From: UBA2970 sp965221075
GTDB taxonomy: Bacteria > Verrucomicrobiota > Verrucomicrobiia > Limisphaerales > AAA164-E04
Reading direction: 5' to 3'
Assembly (NCBI GenBank): GCA_965221075.1
Contig: OZ244865.1
Span: 992,001-1,056,000 of the forward strand
DNA: 64,000 nt
Within the stretch, counting starts at the first letter, position 1, and each line of letters begins with the position of its first letter. Made by a program: the position numbers and the translations under genes. A model generated the notes under the pieces. It made no database searches and was not told where the DNA came from. It saw only the letters and a list, made by a program, of their open reading frames with translations. Positions 8,811-17,646 of this stretch are shown piece after piece.

Positions 8811-10226
8811 CTAGAAGAGCATGCCTGCGGCCTGCCTGGCGGCTTCGAAGAGGGGGCCGGGAAGCGCCAGGGGCAGGCACATCCCGAAGATGCAGAGGGA
8901 GAGCAGGATCCGCATGGAGCGGCTGGCGGGGACGGGGGAGCCGTCGGGGATCTCCCGGGGCCAGAACATGATCCGGACCAGGTTGAAGTAGTAGGCCAGG
9001 GAGATGGCGACCCCCGAGACGGCGGCCAGGAGCAGCAGGAGGATCCAGGGCGAGGAGAGGGCCTGCTCCGCCACCGCCAGGATCAGCGAGAACTTGCCGA
9101 AGAAGCCGGCCAGGGGGGGAATGCCCGCCAGCGAGGCCAGGGCCAGGGTCAGGGCCAGGGCCAGGAAGGGCGCCCGGGTTCCCAGCCCGGCCAGGACGGA
9201 GAGATCGCTCCCCTTGGACTGGAGCAGCGCCAGGATCGCGAAGTAGGGCAGGGCCGAGAAAAGGTACACGTAGAGGTAGAGGCCGATGGCCTCCCCTCCC
9301 TCCGGCGTGGCCGCCGCGATCCCCATCAGCAGGTAGCCGGCGTGGGCGATCCCGGAGTAGCCGGCCAGGCGCTTGAGGTCGCGCTGGGCCAGGGCGCAGA
9401 GGTTGCCGTAGAGGATGGTGGCCATGGAGATCAGGGCCAGCAGGGGCTGCCAGTCGAGCGCCGTGCCGGGCGCCGCCACTCCCAGGACCCGCAGCAGGAC
9501 CGCGAATCCGGCGGCCTTGGAGCCGATGGCCAGGAAGGCGGCGACGGGGGTGGGGGCCCCCTGGTAGACGTCGGGAACCCAGATCTGCCAGGGGAAGGCG
9601 GCGATCTTGAAGCCGATGCCGCCCAGCACGAAGAGGAGCCCCAGCTGCAGGAGAGGCGAATTGCCGGCCGAGGCGATGGCCTCGAAGGACATGCTGCCGG
9701 TGGCGCCGTAGACCAGGGCGATGCCGTAGACCAGGAATCCGGTGGAGATGGCCCCCAGGACCAGGTACTTGGCGCCCGCCTCCAGGGAGGAGAGCTGGTC
9801 GCGGCGGAATCCGGTCAGGATGTAGAAGGTGACCGAGATCAGCTCCAGGGAGACGAAGGCCAGAACGAAGTTGCCGGAGGAGGAGGCGAACATCATTCCC
9901 GAGAGCACGAAGAGGCAGAGCGAGTGCATCTCCAGGGTGCCCCTGGGCTGGGTCTCGGAGGCCATCAGGAGCACTCCCATGGCGCAGAGCAGGAAGATCT
10001 GCTTGAAGAGGACCGAGAGCGGATCCTGGACGAAGAGTCCGGAGAAGGCGGTTTCGGAGCCCTCGGGCCAGGCGAGGATCAGGTACGCGAACACCAGCCC
10101 CAGGACCAGGACGGCGGCGTGGCAGACGGCGCGCCGCCGGGCGGGCGCCAGCCACAGGTCGATCAGCAGCAGGGCGACTCCGCAGAGCACGACCGCGATC
10201 TCGGGAAGGGCGAGAAGGAGGTTCAT
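8811..10226 (-). CDS. nuoN: NADH-quinone oxidoreductase subunit N
   Basis: Antiporter-like membrane subunit of the complex I proton-pumping arm, 471 residues. It has about fourteen hydrophobic helices, the FLELISVTFYILTGF-like segment FVSLELISVTFYILTGFRRD with the conserved Glu of TM5, GFKIAAFPWQIWVPDVYQGA containing the TM7 Lys, and LKRLAGYSGIAHAGY. It starts at ATG 10226 (MNLLLALPEI), whose ATGA overlaps the nuoM stop by four bases, so translation is probably coupled. It is the last gene of the operon. Confidence 0.95.
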   Translation of the reverse strand: MNLLLALPEIAVVLCGVALLLIDLWLAPARRRAVCHAAVLVLGLVFAYLILAWPEGSETAFSGLFVQDPLSVLFKQIFLLCAMGVLLMASETQPRGTLEMHSLCLFVLSGMMFASSSGNFVLAFVSLELISVTFYILTGFRRDQLSSLEAGAKYLVLGAISTGFLVYGIALVYGATGSMSFEAIASAGNSPLLQLGLLFVLGGIGFKIAAFPWQIWVPDVYQGAPTPVAAFLAIGSKAAGFAVLLRVLGVAAPGTALDWQPLLALISMATILYGNLCALAQRDLKRLAGYSGIAHAGYLLMGIAAATPEGGEAIGLYLYVYLFSALPYFAILALLQSKGSDLSVLAGLGTRAPFLALALTLALASLAGIPPLAGFFGKFSLILAVAEQALSSPWILLLLLAAVSGVAISLAYYFNLVRIMFWPREIPDGSPVPASRSMRILLSLCIFGMCLPLALPGPLFEAARQAAGMLF

Positions 10227-11719
10227 GGTTCTTGCTCCGCCAGGGCCGGCGCGATCAGCGGCTGGGCGCTCCTCTGGACGGGACCGGTCAGGAGCCCCGG
10301 GAGGATCCCGAAGAGCATGAGCAGGACGATGAGCAGGACGGGGGAGAAGCGGTGGCCCAGCCCCTGGAGATCGCCCGGGGGGGCGGCTCCTTCCTCGGGG
10401 GCCTTCCCGTGGAGGATGGCGCGTATGGCCCTCAGGCAGTAGATCGCGCTGATCAGCAGGGCCCCCCAGGCTCCCGCCACCGCCGGCCAGGGCAGATCCT
10501 CCCAGGCGCCGAAGAGCACCTGGATCTCTCCGACGATGTTGGCGAATCCCGGAACCCCGCAGGCCGCCAGCAGGGCGAGCATCAGGCAGGAGCCCAGGAA
10601 GGGCGCGTGGGAGAGCAGGCCTCCCATGCGGCTGATGTCGGTGGTGTCGCACCTCTCCCGGAGCCGGCCGGCCAGGCCGAAGGCCAGCGCCGTGAGGAGG
10701 CCGTGGGCCACCATCAGGACCACCGTGCCGGTGATACCCACCAGGGTCAGGCTGGCGATCCCCAGGAAGGCCAGCCCCATGTGGGCGACGCTGGAGTTGC
10801 CGATCAGGAGGTGCAGGTCGCGCTGGCGCATGGCCACCCAGCCGCAGAAGAGGATGTTCCCCAGCGCCAGGAGGCAGAGGATCTCCATCCAGGCGCGCAT
10901 CCCCTCGGGGACCAGGGGCACGGCCAGGCGGATCAGCCCGTAGAGCCCGAACTTCTTGAGCACGCCGGCATGCAGCATGGCGGCGGCGGTGGGGGCCGAG
11001 GCGTAGCCCAGCGGGGCCCAGGTGTGGAAGGGCCACAGCGAGACCAGGATGCCGAATCCGAACAGCAGCAGGGGGAAGATCAGGCTCTGGTCCGTGGCGG
11101 AGAGGGGGCTTTCGGCGGCCTGGCTCGCCAGATCGGGCATGGAGAAGGTGCCGGCCAGTAGGTAGAGGGCCGCGATGCCGGCCAGGGCCAGGAGGGCCCC
11201 GACTGTCAGGTAGATGGTGATCTGGAAGGCGGCCCGGCTGCGATCCTTCCCCCGGCCCCAGATCCCGATCATCAGGAAGGTGGGGATCAGCGCCAGCTCG
11301 TGCAGGAAGTAGAACAGGAACATGTCCAGCGAGGCGAAGGCTCCGGTGATCCCTCCCGACATGACCAGGAGGAGGGTGCAGAATTCCCTGGAGCGCTTCC
11401 TGGCTGGGGGCAGATGGAAGGACGCGGCCAGGGCCACCGCCGAGCTCATCAGGACGAGCCCGGCGTTGATGCCGTCGATCCCGAAGTGGAGCTCGATGCC
11501 CAGGGGCACGATCCAGGGGTGGCGCGACACGAACCTGAACTCCTCGGGCCCGGGCGGATCCGCCAGGAAGAGGACGAAGAGGAGCGAGCAGAGGACGAAG
11601 GCCAGGCCCAGGGCTCCCTGGACGAAGGGGCGCACCCATTCCTGGCGGTCCCGGGGGATCGCCCAGACCCCGCCGGCGGCGGCGAAGGGAATGGCGAGGA
11701 TCAGGGTGAGCAGGGTCAT
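10223..11719 (-). CDS. nuoM: NADH-quinone oxidoreductase subunit M
   Basis: Second antiporter-like subunit of complex I, 498 residues, usual length. Key strings are FYFLHELALIPTFLMIGIWG (TM5 Glu), LWPFHTWAPLGYASAPTAAA and MLHAGVLKKFGLYGLIR (lysine-bearing helices), and LLIGNSSVAHMGLAFLGI. It starts at MTLLTLILAIPFAAAGGVW (ATG 11719) with a 4-bp overlap with nuoL upstream and another with nuoN downstream. The much longer open frame running on to 14014 is an artefact of GC-rich shadow sequence. Confidence 0.95.
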   Translation of the reverse strand: MTLLTLILAIPFAAAGGVWAIPRDRQEWVRPFVQGALGLAFVLCSLLFVLFLADPPGPEEFRFVSRHPWIVPLGIELHFGIDGINAGLVLMSSAVALAASFHLPPARKRSREFCTLLLVMSGGITGAFASLDMFLFYFLHELALIPTFLMIGIWGRGKDRSRAAFQITIYLTVGALLALAGIAALYLLAGTFSMPDLASQAAESPLSATDQSLIFPLLLFGFGILVSLWPFHTWAPLGYASAPTAAAMLHAGVLKKFGLYGLIRLAVPLVPEGMRAWMEILCLLALGNILFCGWVAMRQRDLHLLIGNSSVAHMGLAFLGIASLTLVGITGTVVLMVAHGLLTALAFGLAGRLRERCDTTDISRMGGLLSHAPFLGSCLMLALLAACGVPGFANIVGEIQVLFGAWEDLPWPAVAGAWGALLISAIYCLRAIRAILHGKAPEEGAAPPGDLQGLGHRFSPVLLIVLLMLFGILPGLLTGPVQRSAQPLIAPALAEQEP

Positions 11720-13536
11720 GGGGCTGCGGGGAGCGGGAGCCGGCCGGCTGCCAGGTAGAGGAGGACGGCCATTCCCAGGAGCAGCAGGAAGGCGTAGGTC
11801 TGCAGGTGGCCGGTCTGCACCAGGCGCAGGGCCCGGGCCGAGAGATCGGCGAAGCCGGCCAGGCCCCGGACCGCCAGACCGTCGATCAGCCTCCGGTCCA
11901 GCAGTCCGGCGACTCGGGAGAGGCTCTCGTGGGTGAGGATGACCGCGATCCGGTAGGCGAAGTCGAGGCAGAAGCCGGCGCGGAGGATTCCCGAGAGGAC
12001 GGGTAGGCGGGCCGCGAGGGGGTCGGACTCCGCCTTCCGGTACAGGGCCAGGGCCAGGCTCGTCCCGAAGCCCAGGGCCAGAATGCTGAACGCCAGGGCG
12101 AGGAGCCCGTACTCGTGGGGGGGGAGCGCCTGCCCGGCCAGCCAGGACTCGACCGGGAGCCAGCCGGCTCCCGCCGAGGCGGCGGCAAGCAGGATCAGCG
12201 GCAGGCGGATGGCCGAGGAGGACTCCCGGGCCTGGGCCGCTCCCTCGCTGCGCGGGCTGCCCAGGAAGGCGACCAGGAAGAGGCGCAGCATGTAGAGGAC
12301 GGTCAGAGCGGCCACCGCTATGCCGGCTCCGAAGAGCAGGGAGGAGCCGGCCAGGGAGGACTCCAGGACGGAGGCCAGCGCCGACTCCTTGCTGAAGAAG
12401 CCCGACAGGGGAGGCAGGCCGCACAGGGCCAGCATCCCGATCAGGAAGGTCCATCCGGTGACCGGCATCCGCTTGAGGAGGCCGCCCATCCTCCAGATGT
12501 TCTGCTCGTGGCGGGCGGCCAGGATCGCCGATCCGGCGCCCAGGAAGAGCAGAGCCTTGAAGCAGGCGTGGGTGAAGAGGTGGAACATGGCCGCGTTGGG
12601 GGCGCCCGCTCCCACCGCCATCACCATGTAGCCCAGCTGGGAGAGCGTGGAGCAGGCGAGGATCCGCTTGATGTCGTTCTGCTGCAGGGCCATCAGGGCC
12701 GCCATCGCCGAGGTGGCGCATCCGATCCAGGCGATCGCCCAGAGGGCCTCGGGGGTGAGGAGCCCGAAGATCCTGCAGATCAGGTAGACCCCGGCGGCCA
12801 CCATGGTGGCCGCGTGGATCAGGGCGCTGACCGGGGTGGGGCCCTCCATCGCGTCGGGCAGCCACACATGCAGGGGGAACTGGGCCGACTTGCCCACCGC
12901 CCCGCAGAAGAGGAGCAGGCCCGCCGCGGTGGAGGCCTGGCCCTGCGAGGCCAGCTCCGAGAGGCTCAGGGTGCCGAAGGCGTGCTGGACCATGACGATG
13001 CCGATCAGGAAGCCGAAGTCCCCGAGCCGGTTGACCAGGAAGGCCTTCTTGGAGGCGTCGGCCGCCGCCGGGCGCTGGTACCAGAAGCCGATCAGCAGGT
13101 AGCTGGAGAGCCCCACCAGCTCCCAGAACAGGAACATCTGCACCAGGTTGTCGGCCAGGACCACGCCCAGCATCGAGAAGGTGAACAGGCTCAGGCACCC
13201 GAAGTAGCGGGCCCTGCCGGGATCGTCCCTCATGTAGCCGGTCGAGTACCAGTGGATCAGGGTGCCCACCCCGGTCACCACCAGGACCATGAGCAGGCTC
13301 AGACGGTCGATCCGGAATCCCATGTCGATCTCCAGGCCGCCGGCCCGGATCCAGGGCAGCGAGGCCGAGGCGGGGAGCTCCCCGCCGGCCCAGAGGACCA
13401 GGGCCAGGAGGAAGGCGGCTCCGACGGCTCCGGTGGAGAGCAGGGCGGCGGTCCCGGGACGGCGGCGGCAGCCCAGGAGGACGGCTGCCGCCGAGGCCAG
13501 CGGCAGCAGCAGGACGATCCAGGGGAGGGACTGCAT
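11716..13536 (-). CDS. nuoL: NADH-quinone oxidoreductase subunit L
   Basis: Largest antiporter-like subunit of complex I, 606 residues, with the long C-terminal lateral-helix extension expected of NuoL. Conserved elements are IHWYSTGYM, FWELVGLSSYLLIGFWY (TM5 Glu), GKSAQFPLHVWLPDAMEGPT, VSALIHAATMVAAGVYLICR, and ILACSTLSQLGYMVMAVG. It starts at MQSLPWIVLL. The 3-bp gap from nuoK and 4-bp overlap with nuoM place it in one transcript. Confidence 0.96.
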   Translation of the reverse strand: MQSLPWIVLLLPLASAAAVLLGCRRRPGTAALLSTGAVGAAFLLALVLWAGGELPASASLPWIRAGGLEIDMGFRIDRLSLLMVLVVTGVGTLIHWYSTGYMRDDPGRARYFGCLSLFTFSMLGVVLADNLVQMFLFWELVGLSSYLLIGFWYQRPAAADASKKAFLVNRLGDFGFLIGIVMVQHAFGTLSLSELASQGQASTAAGLLLFCGAVGKSAQFPLHVWLPDAMEGPTPVSALIHAATMVAAGVYLICRIFGLLTPEALWAIAWIGCATSAMAALMALQQNDIKRILACSTLSQLGYMVMAVGAGAPNAAMFHLFTHACFKALLFLGAGSAILAARHEQNIWRMGGLLKRMPVTGWTFLIGMLALCGLPPLSGFFSKESALASVLESSLAGSSLLFGAGIAVAALTVLYMLRLFLVAFLGSPRSEGAAQARESSSAIRLPLILLAAASAGAGWLPVESWLAGQALPPHEYGLLALAFSILALGFGTSLALALYRKAESDPLAARLPVLSGILRAGFCLDFAYRIAVILTHESLSRVAGLLDRRLIDGLAVRGLAGFADLSARALRLVQTGHLQTYAFLLLLGMAVLLYLAAGRLPLPAAP

Positions 13537-13539
13537 GGA

Positions 13540-13845
13540 TCAGAGCTTGAGGGTGGCGATGTCGTCGGCCCGGACGCTGCGGCGGCGGCGGAACAGCGCG
13601 ACCACCAGGGCCAGGCCGACGGCCACCTCGCTGGCCGCCACGGTGATCACGAAGAAGACCAGGATCTGGCCCGAGGGATCGCCGTGGTGGCGGGAGAAGG
13701 CCACCAGGGAGAGGTTGGCGGCGTTGAGCATCAGCTCCAGCGACAGGAGCATCATGATCAGGCTGCCGCGGATCACCACGCCCACCAGCCCGATGCAGAA
13801 GAGGAGGGCGCTGACGACCAGGTAGTGCTCGAGTCCCACTTGCAT
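13540..13845 (-). CDS. nuoK: NADH-quinone oxidoreductase subunit K
   Basis: Small three-helix membrane subunit of complex I, 101 residues, full length for the family. The second helix MMLLSLELMLNAANLSLVAF carries the conserved Glu, and FVITVAASEVAVGLALVVAL carries the third-helix Glu needed for proton transfer. It begins at ATG 13845, immediately after the nuoJ stop, and ends 3 bp before nuoL. Confidence 0.96.
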   Translation of the reverse strand: MQVGLEHYLVVSALLFCIGLVGVVIRGSLIMMLLSLELMLNAANLSLVAFSRHHGDPSGQILVFFVITVAASEVAVGLALVVALFRRRRSVRADDIATLKL

Positions 13846-14346
13846 CTACCGGGAGTCCTTCTGGCAGAGGAGGATCACTCCCACCATGGCCGAGAGCAGC
13901 AGGACCCCCATGATCTCGAAGGGCAGCACGTAGCTCTCGAAAAGCTCGGTTCCCAGGGCCCTGGCGCTTCCCTGGAACGGGGCCGCCGCCCCGGCGGCCG
14001 GAGCCGAGGTCCACAGGATCCGGATCAGGATCGGGGCGGCGAACAGCAGGCCCAGAACCCCGGCCAGCAGGGAGAAGAGCCGGAAGCGCCGGCGTTCCTC
14101 CTCCTCCAGGTCCAGGAGCATGATCACGAAGAGGAAGAGGACGATCACCGCCCCGGCGTAGACCAGGACCTGGACCGCGGCCAGGAAGTAGGCCTCCAGG
14201 AGGACGAACAGCCCGGCGATGCAGAGGATGGCCATGACCAGCGACATGGCGCTGGTGACCGGGCTGCGGCTCAGCGGATTGGCCACCGCCAGGACGCCGA
14301 ACACGAGGAGCAGGGCCGAGAGCAGGTAGAAGAGCAGGTCGGTCAT
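13846..14346 (-). CDS. nuoJ: NADH-quinone oxidoreductase subunit J
   Basis: Membrane subunit of complex I with five predicted helices, 166 residues. The third helix VLVYAGAVIVLFLFVIMLLD contains the conserved pi-bulge segment (YAGAVIVLFLFVIMLL) that couples quinone reduction to pumping. It begins at ATG 14346 (MTDLLFYLLSALLL), overlapping the nuoI stop by 4 bp, and ends directly against nuoK. Confidence 0.95.
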   Translation of the reverse strand: MTDLLFYLLSALLLVFGVLAVANPLSRSPVTSAMSLVMAILCIAGLFVLLEAYFLAAVQVLVYAGAVIVLFLFVIMLLDLEEEERRRFRLFSLLAGVLGLLFAAPILIRILWTSAPAAGAAAPFQGSARALGTELFESYVLPFEIMGVLLLSAMVGVILLCQKDSR

Positions 14347-14879
14347 GGCGTGGGAATGCCCTGGGCGATCGCCTCCTCCTTCTTCCTGGCCCACTTGCGG
14401 ATGCCGTCCTGGTGGACCCCGCCCAGCTCCAGCAGCCTCTCCTTGCCGTAGACCATCTCCCGGCGGCTGGAGCCGGTCAGCGAGTAGTCCTGCTGGAGGA
14501 AGATGGCCTCCTCGGGGCACACCTCCTGGCAGAATCCGCAGAAGATGCAGCGCAGCATGTCGATGTCGAAGTCCAGGGGCTCCTTCTCCACGTTGCCGGC
14601 CGCGGGATTGACCGCCGGGCCCGGCGGGGCGATGCGGATGGCCCGGGGCGGGCAGACGAACTCGCAGAGCTGGCAGGAGACGCACTTGGTGCGGCCGTCC
14701 TGGTCGCTGACCAGGTAGGGCGCTCCCCGGTAGCCCGGGGGCACCGCCCAGCGCTCCTCGGGGTACTGCATGGTCACCTTGCGCCTGAAGAAGTGCCGCA
14801 GGGTCACCCGGAATCCGTTGATCAGGGCGGGAAGGTAGAGCCTCTCCCACCAGGTGAGGGGGGTCCGCTTGACGATCAT
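14343..14879 (-). CDS. nuoI: NADH-quinone oxidoreductase subunit I (2x[4Fe-4S])
   Basis: Ferredoxin-like subunit of complex I that carries clusters N6a and N6b, 178 residues. The two binding motifs are CVSCQLCEFVCP (Cys 66, 69, 72, 76) and CIFCGFCQEVCP (Cys 111, 114, 117, 121). The amphipathic N-terminus WWERLYLPALINGFRVTLRH docks on the membrane arm. The start at MIVKRTPLTW lies 30 bp after nuoH, and its end overlaps nuoJ by 4 bp. Confidence 0.96.
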   Translation of the reverse strand: MIVKRTPLTWWERLYLPALINGFRVTLRHFFRRKVTMQYPEERWAVPPGYRGAPYLVSDQDGRTKCVSCQLCEFVCPPRAIRIAPPGPAVNPAAGNVEKEPLDFDIDMLRCIFCGFCQEVCPEEAIFLQQDYSLTGSSRREMVYGKERLLELGGVHQDGIRKWARKKEEAIAQGIPTP

Positions 14880-14909
14880 GGCCGGAGGGATCTGCTCTTC
14901 ATCGGGGCG

Positions 14910-15941
14910 CTAGCTGAAGGCCCACATCAGGAAGGCGGTCAGGACGATGTTGCCGAGGGCCAGGGGGACGAAGTAGAGCCAGCCCAGGGTCATCAGCTGG
15001 TCGTAGCGGAAGCGGGGGAGCATCCAGCGCACCCAGATGAAGAGCAGCATCAGCAGGGCCGTCTTGCCCAGGAACACGCCAATGTGGAGGATCCCCCCCG
15101 CCAGGGTGGTGGCCGGCTCGCCCAGCCCCCACAGGGGAAGGGTCCAGCCGCCCAGGAACAGGACCACGATCAGGGCGGAGACCGCGATCATCGCCGCGTA
15201 CTCCCCCAGGAAGAACATGGCGAACTTCATCGAGCCGTACTCGGTGTGGTAGCCCGAGACCAGCTCGGTCTCCGACTCGGGCAGATCGAAGGGCAGGCGG
15301 TTGGTCTCGGCGAAGGCCGCCACCAGGAAGATGGCGAAGGCCAGCGGCTGCTGGAAGGCCATCCAGGCCCCGTCCTTCTGGTGGGCGATCACCTCGCCCA
15401 GGTTGAGATCCCCGACCAAGAGGAAGACCGGGACCACCGACATGCCCATGGCGATCTCGTAGGAGATCATCTGGGCGCTGGCCCGGATCCCGCCCAGGAA
15501 GGGGTACTTGGAGTTGGAGGCGTAGCCGGCCAGCACGATGCCGTAGACGCCCAGCGAGACGATGCCGAAGGTGAACAGGACGCCGATGTCCAGGTCGGCG
15601 ATCACCATCGCCTCCCCGCCCAGCTCGGAGCCGAAGGGGATCACCGCGAAGGCGGCGAAGGGCAGGGCCATGGCCAGCGCGGGCGCCAGCCAGAACCAGA
15701 AGCGGCGCACATGGGCGGGGGTGAAGTCCTCCTTGAGGATGAACTTGATCCCGTCGGCCATGGGCTGGAGCAGCCCCCAGGGGCCCACCCGGTTGGGGCC
15801 GATCCGGTCCTGGATGAAGGCGGCGATCCGGCGCTCGGCCATCACCGCCAGGGCCACCCCGGGAAGCAGGATCGCCAGCACCCCCAGGATCTTGAAGGCC
15901 GACAGCCAGAAGGAGTCGGGCAGGGAGAGGAGTCCGGGCAT
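14910..15941 (-). CDS. nuoH: NADH-quinone oxidoreductase subunit H
   Basis: Membrane subunit that forms much of the quinone chamber of complex I, 343 residues. Signatures are AERRIAAFIQDRIGPNRVGP and WGLLQPMADGIKFILKEDF in the N-terminal half, ETNRLPFDLPESETELVSGY (acidic E-channel loop) and WVRWMLPRFRYDQLM near the end. It begins at MPGLLSLPDSFWLSAFKILG (ATG 15941), 11 bp after nuoG. A longer frame upstream belongs to the shadow of nuoG. Confidence 0.96.
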   Translation of the reverse strand: MPGLLSLPDSFWLSAFKILGVLAILLPGVALAVMAERRIAAFIQDRIGPNRVGPWGLLQPMADGIKFILKEDFTPAHVRRFWFWLAPALAMALPFAAFAVIPFGSELGGEAMVIADLDIGVLFTFGIVSLGVYGIVLAGYASNSKYPFLGGIRASAQMISYEIAMGMSVVPVFLLVGDLNLGEVIAHQKDGAWMAFQQPLAFAIFLVAAFAETNRLPFDLPESETELVSGYHTEYGSMKFAMFFLGEYAAMIAVSALIVVLFLGGWTLPLWGLGEPATTLAGGILHIGVFLGKTALLMLLFIWVRWMLPRFRYDQLMTLGWLYFVPLALGNIVLTAFLMWAFS

Positions 15942-15952
15942 GGTCCGGCGGG

Positions 15953-17641
15953 TCAGAATTCCACATCGACGCCCTGCGGGCCGATGCCGGACCAGGTGAT
16001 GCCGGCCAGCGCCTTCTCCCGGCCGGCCATCAGGTTGAAGAGCCCCTCGTGGCTCCTGGGGAGGGGATCCTCGCCGAGCCCTTCCAGGATGGCGGCGAGG
16101 AACTCGGCCTCGGGGCGCGCCTTTCCGGGGGGCTCCACCGCCTTGAAGAAGCGCTGCAGGCGCCCCTTGGCGTTGACGAAGGTGCCCCGCTTCTCGGCGT
16201 GGGCGCAGCCGGGCAGGAGGTACCCCGCCCGGAGGGTGGTGGCGCTGGGGAGGATGTCGGAGACCAGCAGGAAGCCGAGCTTCTGCAGCAGGACCAGGTC
16301 GATCCCGTGGCGGGTGACATCCTCGCCCAGGACGATCAGGTGGCGGATCCGGCCGTCGCGGATCCCGGCGGCGATCCCGGGCAGGCGGTGGCCCATCTCC
16401 GAGTAGCAGAAGCCCAGTAGCCGGGCCCCGTTGGCGTTGGGGTTCTTGTCGGCGTGGACCAGCAGGGAGTCGGCCTCGCCCCGCCTCTCGAAGCTGTCGG
16501 TGAGCGCCTCCAGTCGCCCGGCCAGGAGCTTGAGCAGGAAGAGCTCCTCGGTGGTCTGCCGGGCCGAGGCCAGGATGGCGGTGGTTCCCGGCTCCGCGCG
16601 TCCCAGCCGCTCCACGATCTCCTCCAGGATCGCGTCCCACTCCGCCGGGCCCCTCTCCCCGGCGCGAGGCTCGGCCAGGCGGTCGCTGCGCCCGATCCAC
16701 TGGTAGTTGAGCCGGCCGGCGTCGCACATCCAGCTGGAGTTGACCGCGTCGTTCTCCCGGGGCTCGTAGCGGTAGACGGCCTGCTCCCGGGAGCCGATGG
16801 TGATGTTGCAGCCGGTGGCGCAGCTGGTGCACACGCTCTGGGTCTCCTTCAGGAACCACACCCGCATGCGGAAGCGGAAGTCCTTGGAGGTGAGCGCGCC
16901 CACCGGGCAGATGTCGACGGTGTTGAGGGTGTAGTTGTTGTCGAAGGGGCGGCCGGGATAGGCGGTGAGGGTGGTGTGGGAGCCGCGCCCGGCGAAGCCC
17001 AGGGCGTCGTCGCCCGCGATGTCGCGGGTGAAGCGGATGCAGCGCGAGCAGAGCACGCACCGCTCGGCGTCGAGCATGATGCGGGGCCCCAGGTCCACCT
17101 GCTTGGGCTTGTGCACCTTGGTCTCGGCGAAGCGGCTCTGCGCTCCTCCGTAGTCCATGGAGTACTCCTGCAGCTTGCACTCCCCGGCCTGATCGCAGAT
17201 GGGGCAGTCCAGGGGATGGTTGACCAGCAGGGACTCGAGCACCGCCTCGCGCATCTGCCGGGTGGCCTCGCTGGAGGGGTAGATCTCCATGCCCTCGCTG
17301 ATCGGGGTGGCGCAGGCGATGGCCCCGCGGGCGGTGCCGGGCTCGTAGGGAAGGGACATGCGCCGGATCGAGGCGGAGCCGTCCCTGCCCTTGACCGGCA
17401 CGCCGTACTCCACCAGGCACATGCGGCAGTTGCCGGCCACCGGCAGCTTGGGGTGGTAGCAGTAGTGGGGCACGTCCACGCCGGCGATGCCGCAGGCCTG
17501 GATCATGGTGGTGGGGATCGGCTTCCCGGTGAGGGGATCGGGGTGGGTGCTGGGCGCCTCGATCTCGCGCCCGTCCACCTTGAGGCGGACGACGTCCGGC
17601 CTCTCCGTCGTCCCGGTCTTCTTCTCGGCTGCTTCGGGCAT
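15953..17641 (-). CDS. nuoG: NADH-quinone oxidoreductase subunit G, short form
   Basis: Iron-sulfur subunit of the complex I peripheral arm. The start is placed at ATG 17641 (MPEAAEKKTG), 5 bp after the nuoF stop; the upstream frame is shadow of nuoF. The N-terminal ferredoxin domain has the [2Fe-2S] set (CGIAGVDVPHYCYHPK, NCRMC, ACATP). Then come the HPLDCPICDQAGECKLQ motif (His plus three Cys), CVLCSRCIRFTRDIAG, and CTSCATGCNITIGSR. Only about 330 residues of the molybdopterin-oxidoreductase-like domain follow, giving 562 residues, shorter than many NuoG proteins. No frameshift is visible, so this is probably a lineage-specific short form. Confidence 0.92.
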   Translation of the reverse strand: MPEAAEKKTGTTERPDVVRLKVDGREIEAPSTHPDPLTGKPIPTTMIQACGIAGVDVPHYCYHPKLPVAGNCRMCLVEYGVPVKGRDGSASIRRMSLPYEPGTARGAIACATPISEGMEIYPSSEATRQMREAVLESLLVNHPLDCPICDQAGECKLQEYSMDYGGAQSRFAETKVHKPKQVDLGPRIMLDAERCVLCSRCIRFTRDIAGDDALGFAGRGSHTTLTAYPGRPFDNNYTLNTVDICPVGALTSKDFRFRMRVWFLKETQSVCTSCATGCNITIGSREQAVYRYEPRENDAVNSSWMCDAGRLNYQWIGRSDRLAEPRAGERGPAEWDAILEEIVERLGRAEPGTTAILASARQTTEELFLLKLLAGRLEALTDSFERRGEADSLLVHADKNPNANGARLLGFCYSEMGHRLPGIAAGIRDGRIRHLIVLGEDVTRHGIDLVLLQKLGFLLVSDILPSATTLRAGYLLPGCAHAEKRGTFVNAKGRLQRFFKAVEPPGKARPEAEFLAAILEGLGEDPLPRSHEGLFNLMAGREKALAGITWSGIGPQGVDVEF

Positions 17642-17646
17642 CTCCC

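Noticed and set aside
10223..14014. A single 1263-residue minus-strand frame covering nuoM and regions upstream
   Set aside because: Only the C-terminal 498 residues are NuoM; the remainder is the out-of-frame shadow of nuoL, nuoK and nuoJ, and the ATGA overlap fixes the start at 11719. The same applies to the long frames extending nuoN, nuoH, nuoG and nuoD.
12115..16406. Long plus-strand frames opposite nuoG-nuoL
   Set aside because: They are rich in Gln, Gly, His and Asp from antisense reading of membrane-protein codons, have no family similarity, and lie opposite well-supported genes.
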